Source: Arcuatula senhousia (Eukaryota; Mollusca; Bivalvia; Mytilida; Mytilidae). From it: a stretch of DNA of 64,000 nt. This document shows positions 59,901 to 64,000 of this stretch, in pieces; position 1 is the stretch's first letter; each line of letters opens with the position of its first letter. Below the pieces are notes generated by a model that saw only the letters and a program-made list of their open reading frames with translations, ran no database searches and had not been told where the DNA came from. The stretch spans positions 1 to 64,000 of the forward strand of contig CAXARO010001648.1 of NCBI GenBank assembly GCA_963971305.1, in the 5' to 3' direction. Made by a program: the position numbers and the translations under genes.

Positions 59901-62900
59901 ACTCCCAAACACAATTTAGAACTTAATTTTCATATGAATATGGTGTTTTTTGTCTTATTTTGTAAGCTTATTGTGTATTTAACATTTTAAACCCTTTTTG
60001 GACTCAATATTTAATTTCCTTTCTTAAAAAATTCCCATGACCATATATGTACCCCTCAATAAGGCTAAAATGGCTTATTTCCTATCCGCAAATATGGGAG
60101 AGGGCCAAAATTTGAAACCATTCAGATATTTTATTAAAACTTGTGTTTTCCATGCTCAGAGAACATAATGTTATTGATTTCAGCCAACAGTTTGGTTAAA
60201 TTTTATGAAATAAAAAAAATTTAGCCAAATCGGCCTCATGGGTTTTCCTGGTGTTTCTTCGAGCAAATTTCCTAAATGCAACCAGTGTTTTAAAGTGCTT
60301 ATAATTTCAATGTTATTGGTCTGATCCCTTTGAAACTTGGCAGTAAAGTTGGAAAAAGACTATTCTATGTGAATACAATTTTATTAGACTGTCCGAGGCT
60401 TTTCTGAGGACTATTAGGTACGAGGTTGCAGTTAGCTCCCTTCAATTTTCGTTGTCCAGTAATATAGTTCTTATAAAAACATAGTATTTCCTTCAAATTC
60501 TATTGTAATGTTAATTCAAATGATAAAAAGACAATCTTTGAATGAAATGAGAGATGAATGATTGTAGATATTGATCAAATTTGAGTTTTTTGGAAATTCA
60601 GTGATAAAGTTGTGAATCGGCTTAGTGCAAAAAGGTGAATTTTACAATTTTTTATGCTCTTCCGCCTTGACCCCCAGAGGGGTCAAATTTAAATAAAATT
60701 TTCTGAAACGTTAAACGGTAAAATTTTCTGTATTTTTCACCAATTTATGGAAAGCTAATAAATTTTATGTGGTCAAAATTTCTTTAGAAAAAAAATGGTG
60801 CAATTTTTTTAAATTCACAAAACGTTATATTGAAAATGCATTGCGAGCTAACTACCACCTCGTGCCTTATTAGATGGGGGAGGGTGGTCTGTGTACAAGT
60901 GTTGCAGTTATCAAGTAATGAAAAATGTGGTCTTGTTGTGATCAGATAAAAAAGTTGTGGCAGTTTCAGTCTTTATTTGATGAATTTATCTCAATATTTG
61001 GTAATTTTAAGCATATTTGTATGTCTATGGGATTTTCAATAGAAATGGCTTATTTTGTATTATTTTCACAAATAAAAGGTCACTGCATGCAGATTAAGAC
61101 TTACAATGGGCTGAAACAGCTATAAATCTTCTTGTGTGATGTAGGAAAAATGTTTAAACTAAAATTTATTCAATATTTCTCACACAAAATCATTTTACTA
61201 CTTGCAAAATAAGGCTGCGGCAGCATAAAAGCTTTTTTGTGTTGAACCTATGAATGCCATATCAAATCAAACTCTCTATATTGGCTTTATCATAGAAAAA
61301 CCAGTCAAACTAGAATGAAAAATAGCTAAACAACACAAAATAGCACATGTAAGGTCTCTGGATTTCATAGAACAAGTCACATGATTGAACATATCCACTA
61401 TTTCTTGCTGTAGATTTGGCCGTTTTTCCTTGTTTCGCACATGAGTCTTAGACAATTTTTTATCTAAAGTGCTATAACTAGTCTTTTTGCTGTTAAAATC
61501 TGTTCAACATCATCCTCTCATGCTAAAAACACCTTTAAGTTTGCATATTGTTCCATTTTTTACATTATTTTACCCTAAAACATTAGTTTTTTGTGATATG
61601 TTGGAAAAACGCATTCTAAAATCACATGGTTTATGTACTCCCAAACACAATTTAGAACTTAATTTTCATATGAATATGGTGTTTTTTGTCTTATTTTGTA
61701 AGCTTATTGTGTATTTAACATTTTAAACCCTTTTTGGACTCAATATTTAATTTCCTTTCTTAAAAAATTCCCATGACCATATATGTACCCCTCAATAAGG
61801 CTAAAATGGCTTATTTCCTATCCGCAAATATGGGAGAGGGCCAAAATTTGAAACCATTCAGATATTTTATTAAAACTTGTGTTTTCCATGCTCAGAGAAC
61901 ATAATGTTATTGATTTCAGCCAACAGTTTGGTTAAATTTTATGAAATAAAAAAAATTTAGCCAAATCGGCCTCATGGGTTTTCCTGGTGTTTCTTCGAGC
62001 AAATTTCCTAAATGCAACCAGTGTTTTAAAGTGCTTATAATTTCAATGTTATTGGTCTGATCCCTTTGAAACTTGGCAGTAAAGTTGGAAAAAGACTATT
62101 CTATGTGAATACAATTTTATTAGACTGTCCGAGGCTTTTCTGAGGACTATTAGGTACGAGGTTGCAGTTAACTCCCTTCAATTTTCGTTGTCCAGTAATA
62201 TAGTTCTTATAAAAACATAGTATTTCCTTCAAATTCTATTGTAATGTTAATTCAAATGATAAAAAGACAATCTTTGAATGAAATGAGAGATGAATGATTG
62301 TAGATATTGATCAAATTTGAGTTTTTTGGAAATTCAGTGATAAAGTTGTGAATCGGCTTAGTGCAAAAAGGTGAATTTTACAATTTTTTATGCTCTTCCG
62401 CCTTGACCCCCAGAGGGGTCAAATTTAAATAAAATTTTCTGAAACGTTAAACGGTAAAATTTTCTGTATTTTTCACCAATTTATGGAAAGCTAATAAATT
62501 TTATGTGGTCAAAATTTCTTTAGAAAAAAAATGGTGCAATTTTTTTAAATTCACAAAACGTTATATTGAAAATGCATTGCGAGCTAACTACCACCTCGTG
62601 CCTTATTAGATGGGGGAGGGTGGTCTGTGTACAAGTGTTGCAGTTATCAAGTAATGAAAAATGTGGTCTTGTTGTGATCAGATAAAAAAGTTGTGGCAGT
62701 TTCAGTCTTTATTTGATGAATTTATCTCAATATTTGGTAATTTTAAGCATATTTGTATGTCTATGGGATTTTCAATAGAAATGGCTTATTTTGTATTATT
62801 TTCACAAATAAAAGGTCACTGCATGCAGATTAAGACTTACAATGGGCTGAAACAGCTATAAATCTTCTTGTGTGATGTAGGAAAAATGTTTAAACTAAAA

Positions 62901-64000
62901 TTTATTCAATATTTCTCACACAAAATCATTTTACTACTTGCAAAATAAGGCTGCGGCAGCATAAAAGCTTTTTTGTGTTGAACCTATGAATGCCATATCA
63001 AATCAAACTCTCTATATTGGCTTTATCATAGAAAAACCAGTCAAACTAGAATGAAAAATAGCTAAACAACACAAAATAGCACATGTAAGGTCTCTGGATT
63101 TCATAGAACAAGTCACATGATTGAACATATCCACTATTTCTTGCTGTAGATTTGGCCGTTTTTCCTTGTTTCGCACATGAGTCTTAGACAATTTTTTATC
63201 TAAAGTGCTATAACTAGTCTTTTTGCTGTTAAAATCTGTTCAACATCATCCTCTCATGCTAAAAACACCTTTAAGTTTGCATATTGTTCCATTTTTTACA
63301 TTATTTTACCCTAAAACATTAGTTTTTTGTGATATGTTGGAAAAACGCATTCTAAAATCACATGGTTTATGTACTCCCAAACACAATTTAGAACTTAATT
63401 TTCATATGAATATGGTGTTTTTTGTCTTATTTTGTAAGCTTATTGTGTATTTAACATTTTAAACCCTTTTTGGACTCAATATTTAATTTCCTTTCTTAAA
63501 AAATTCCCATGACCATATATGTACCCCTCAATAAGGCTAAAATGGCTTATTTCCTATCCGCAAATATGGGAGAGGGCCAAAATTTGAAACCATTCAGATA
63601 TTTTATTAAAACTTGTGTTTTCCATGCTCAGAGAACATAATGTTATTGATTTCAGCCAACAGTTTGGTTAAATTTTATGAAATAAAAAAAATTTAGCCAA
63701 ATCGGCCTCATGGGTTTTCCTGGTGTTTCTTCGAGCAAATTTCCTAAATGCAACCAGTGTTTTAAAGTGCTTATAATTTCAATGTTATTGGTCTGATCCC
63801 TTTGAAACTTGGCAGTAAAGTTGGAAAAAGACTATTCTATGTGAATACAATTTTATTAGACTGTCCGAGGCTTTTCTGAGGACTATTAGGTACGAGGTTG
63901 CAGTTAGCTCCCTTCAATTTTCGTTGTCCAGTAATATAGTTCTTATAAAAACATAGTATTTCCTTCAAATTCTATTGTAATGTTAATTCAAATGATAAAA

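Larger units (their letters stand above)
45245..64000 (+). repeat. 1,736-bp satellite array, 11 units plus a partial unit
   Basis: Units start at 45245, 46981, 48717, 50453, 52189, 53925, 55661 (short, 1,283 bp), 56944, 58680, 60416, 62152 and 63888, and the array runs off the window. Units look identical by eye; the one substitution I noticed is G to A at 62171 (GCAGTTAACTCCC for GCAGTTAGCTCCC). Each full unit is 1,283 bp of unrecognised AT-rich DNA plus a 450-bp MITE and 3-bp target copy. Two short open frames per unit (66 and 79 codons) have no protein signature and are not called as genes. Confidence 0.97.

Noticed and set aside
45754..63462. Repeated 66- and 79-codon frames, one pair per satellite unit
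   Set aside because: Short, AT-rich, no domain or coding bias. Their repetition reflects the satellite, not selection.
1..64000. tRNA, rRNA or snRNA genes
   Set aside because: No stretch with a convincing cloverleaf, A/B boxes or rRNA core was seen by eye; a covariance-model scan would be needed to exclude them.

Overview
The window is eukaryotic, AT-rich, intron-bearing DNA that is mostly repeats. The repeat families point to a marine bivalve, most likely a mussel (inference). They include a repeat starting with AGCTCACCT and carrying GTCCGTCGTC runs, a SINE-like repeat ending in GGGCGTAAAACACC plus CACT tails, Penelope-like and LINE remnants, and many short inverted-repeat (MITE-like) elements. 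Nothing bacterial, no operon and no CRISPR array is visible.

Layout. 1-0.8 kb: end of a Penelope-like retroelement (GIY-YIG endonuclease) joined head-to-head to an inverted piece of itself. 0.9-11.5 kb: non-coding DNA with MITEs, SINE-like copies and a long AGCTCACCT element. 11.7-14.8 kb: three candidate exons ending at a poly(A) signal, weakly Ig-like. 15-16.2 kb: LINE remnant. 18.7-19.5 kb: a minisatellite that appears to derive from the SINE-like repeat. 21.9-28.7 kb: a G/T-rich block of tandem arrays (42-bp, 77-bp, then about 105 copies of a 32-bp unit) broken by a fold-back element. 30.7-33.2 kb: LINE and SINE remnants, a MITE and a small minisatellite. 33.8-34.1 kb: (TTG)n microsatellite.

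The best-supported genes lie at 34.2-42.8 kb and are divergently transcribed. On the minus strand is a short gene for a secreted single-Ig protein: TATA box, signal-peptide exon, one 300-bp Ig exon, and a terminal exon with an immediate stop and an AATAAA. On the plus strand is a six-exon receptor gene: signal peptide, Ig, Ig, transmembrane, TIR in two exons. All its introns are phase 1. The minus-strand Ig and the receptor's first Ig match at about 60% of residues (58 of 95 by hand alignment). The pair therefore looks like an Ig-TIR innate receptor and a soluble paralogue of its outer domain. The receptor's second Ig exon carries a one-base frameshift, either a real lesion or an assembly error.

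45.2 kb to the window end is a 1,736-bp satellite, 11 units plus a partial one, almost identical to each other. Each unit contains a 450-bp MITE-like element with terminal inverted repeats and a TTA target duplication. Unit 7 lacks exactly that element plus one TTA, a perfect empty site. The array also begins exactly at the element's left end.

All coordinates, alignments and splice sites were read by eye. No homology search, RNA evidence or folding program was used.
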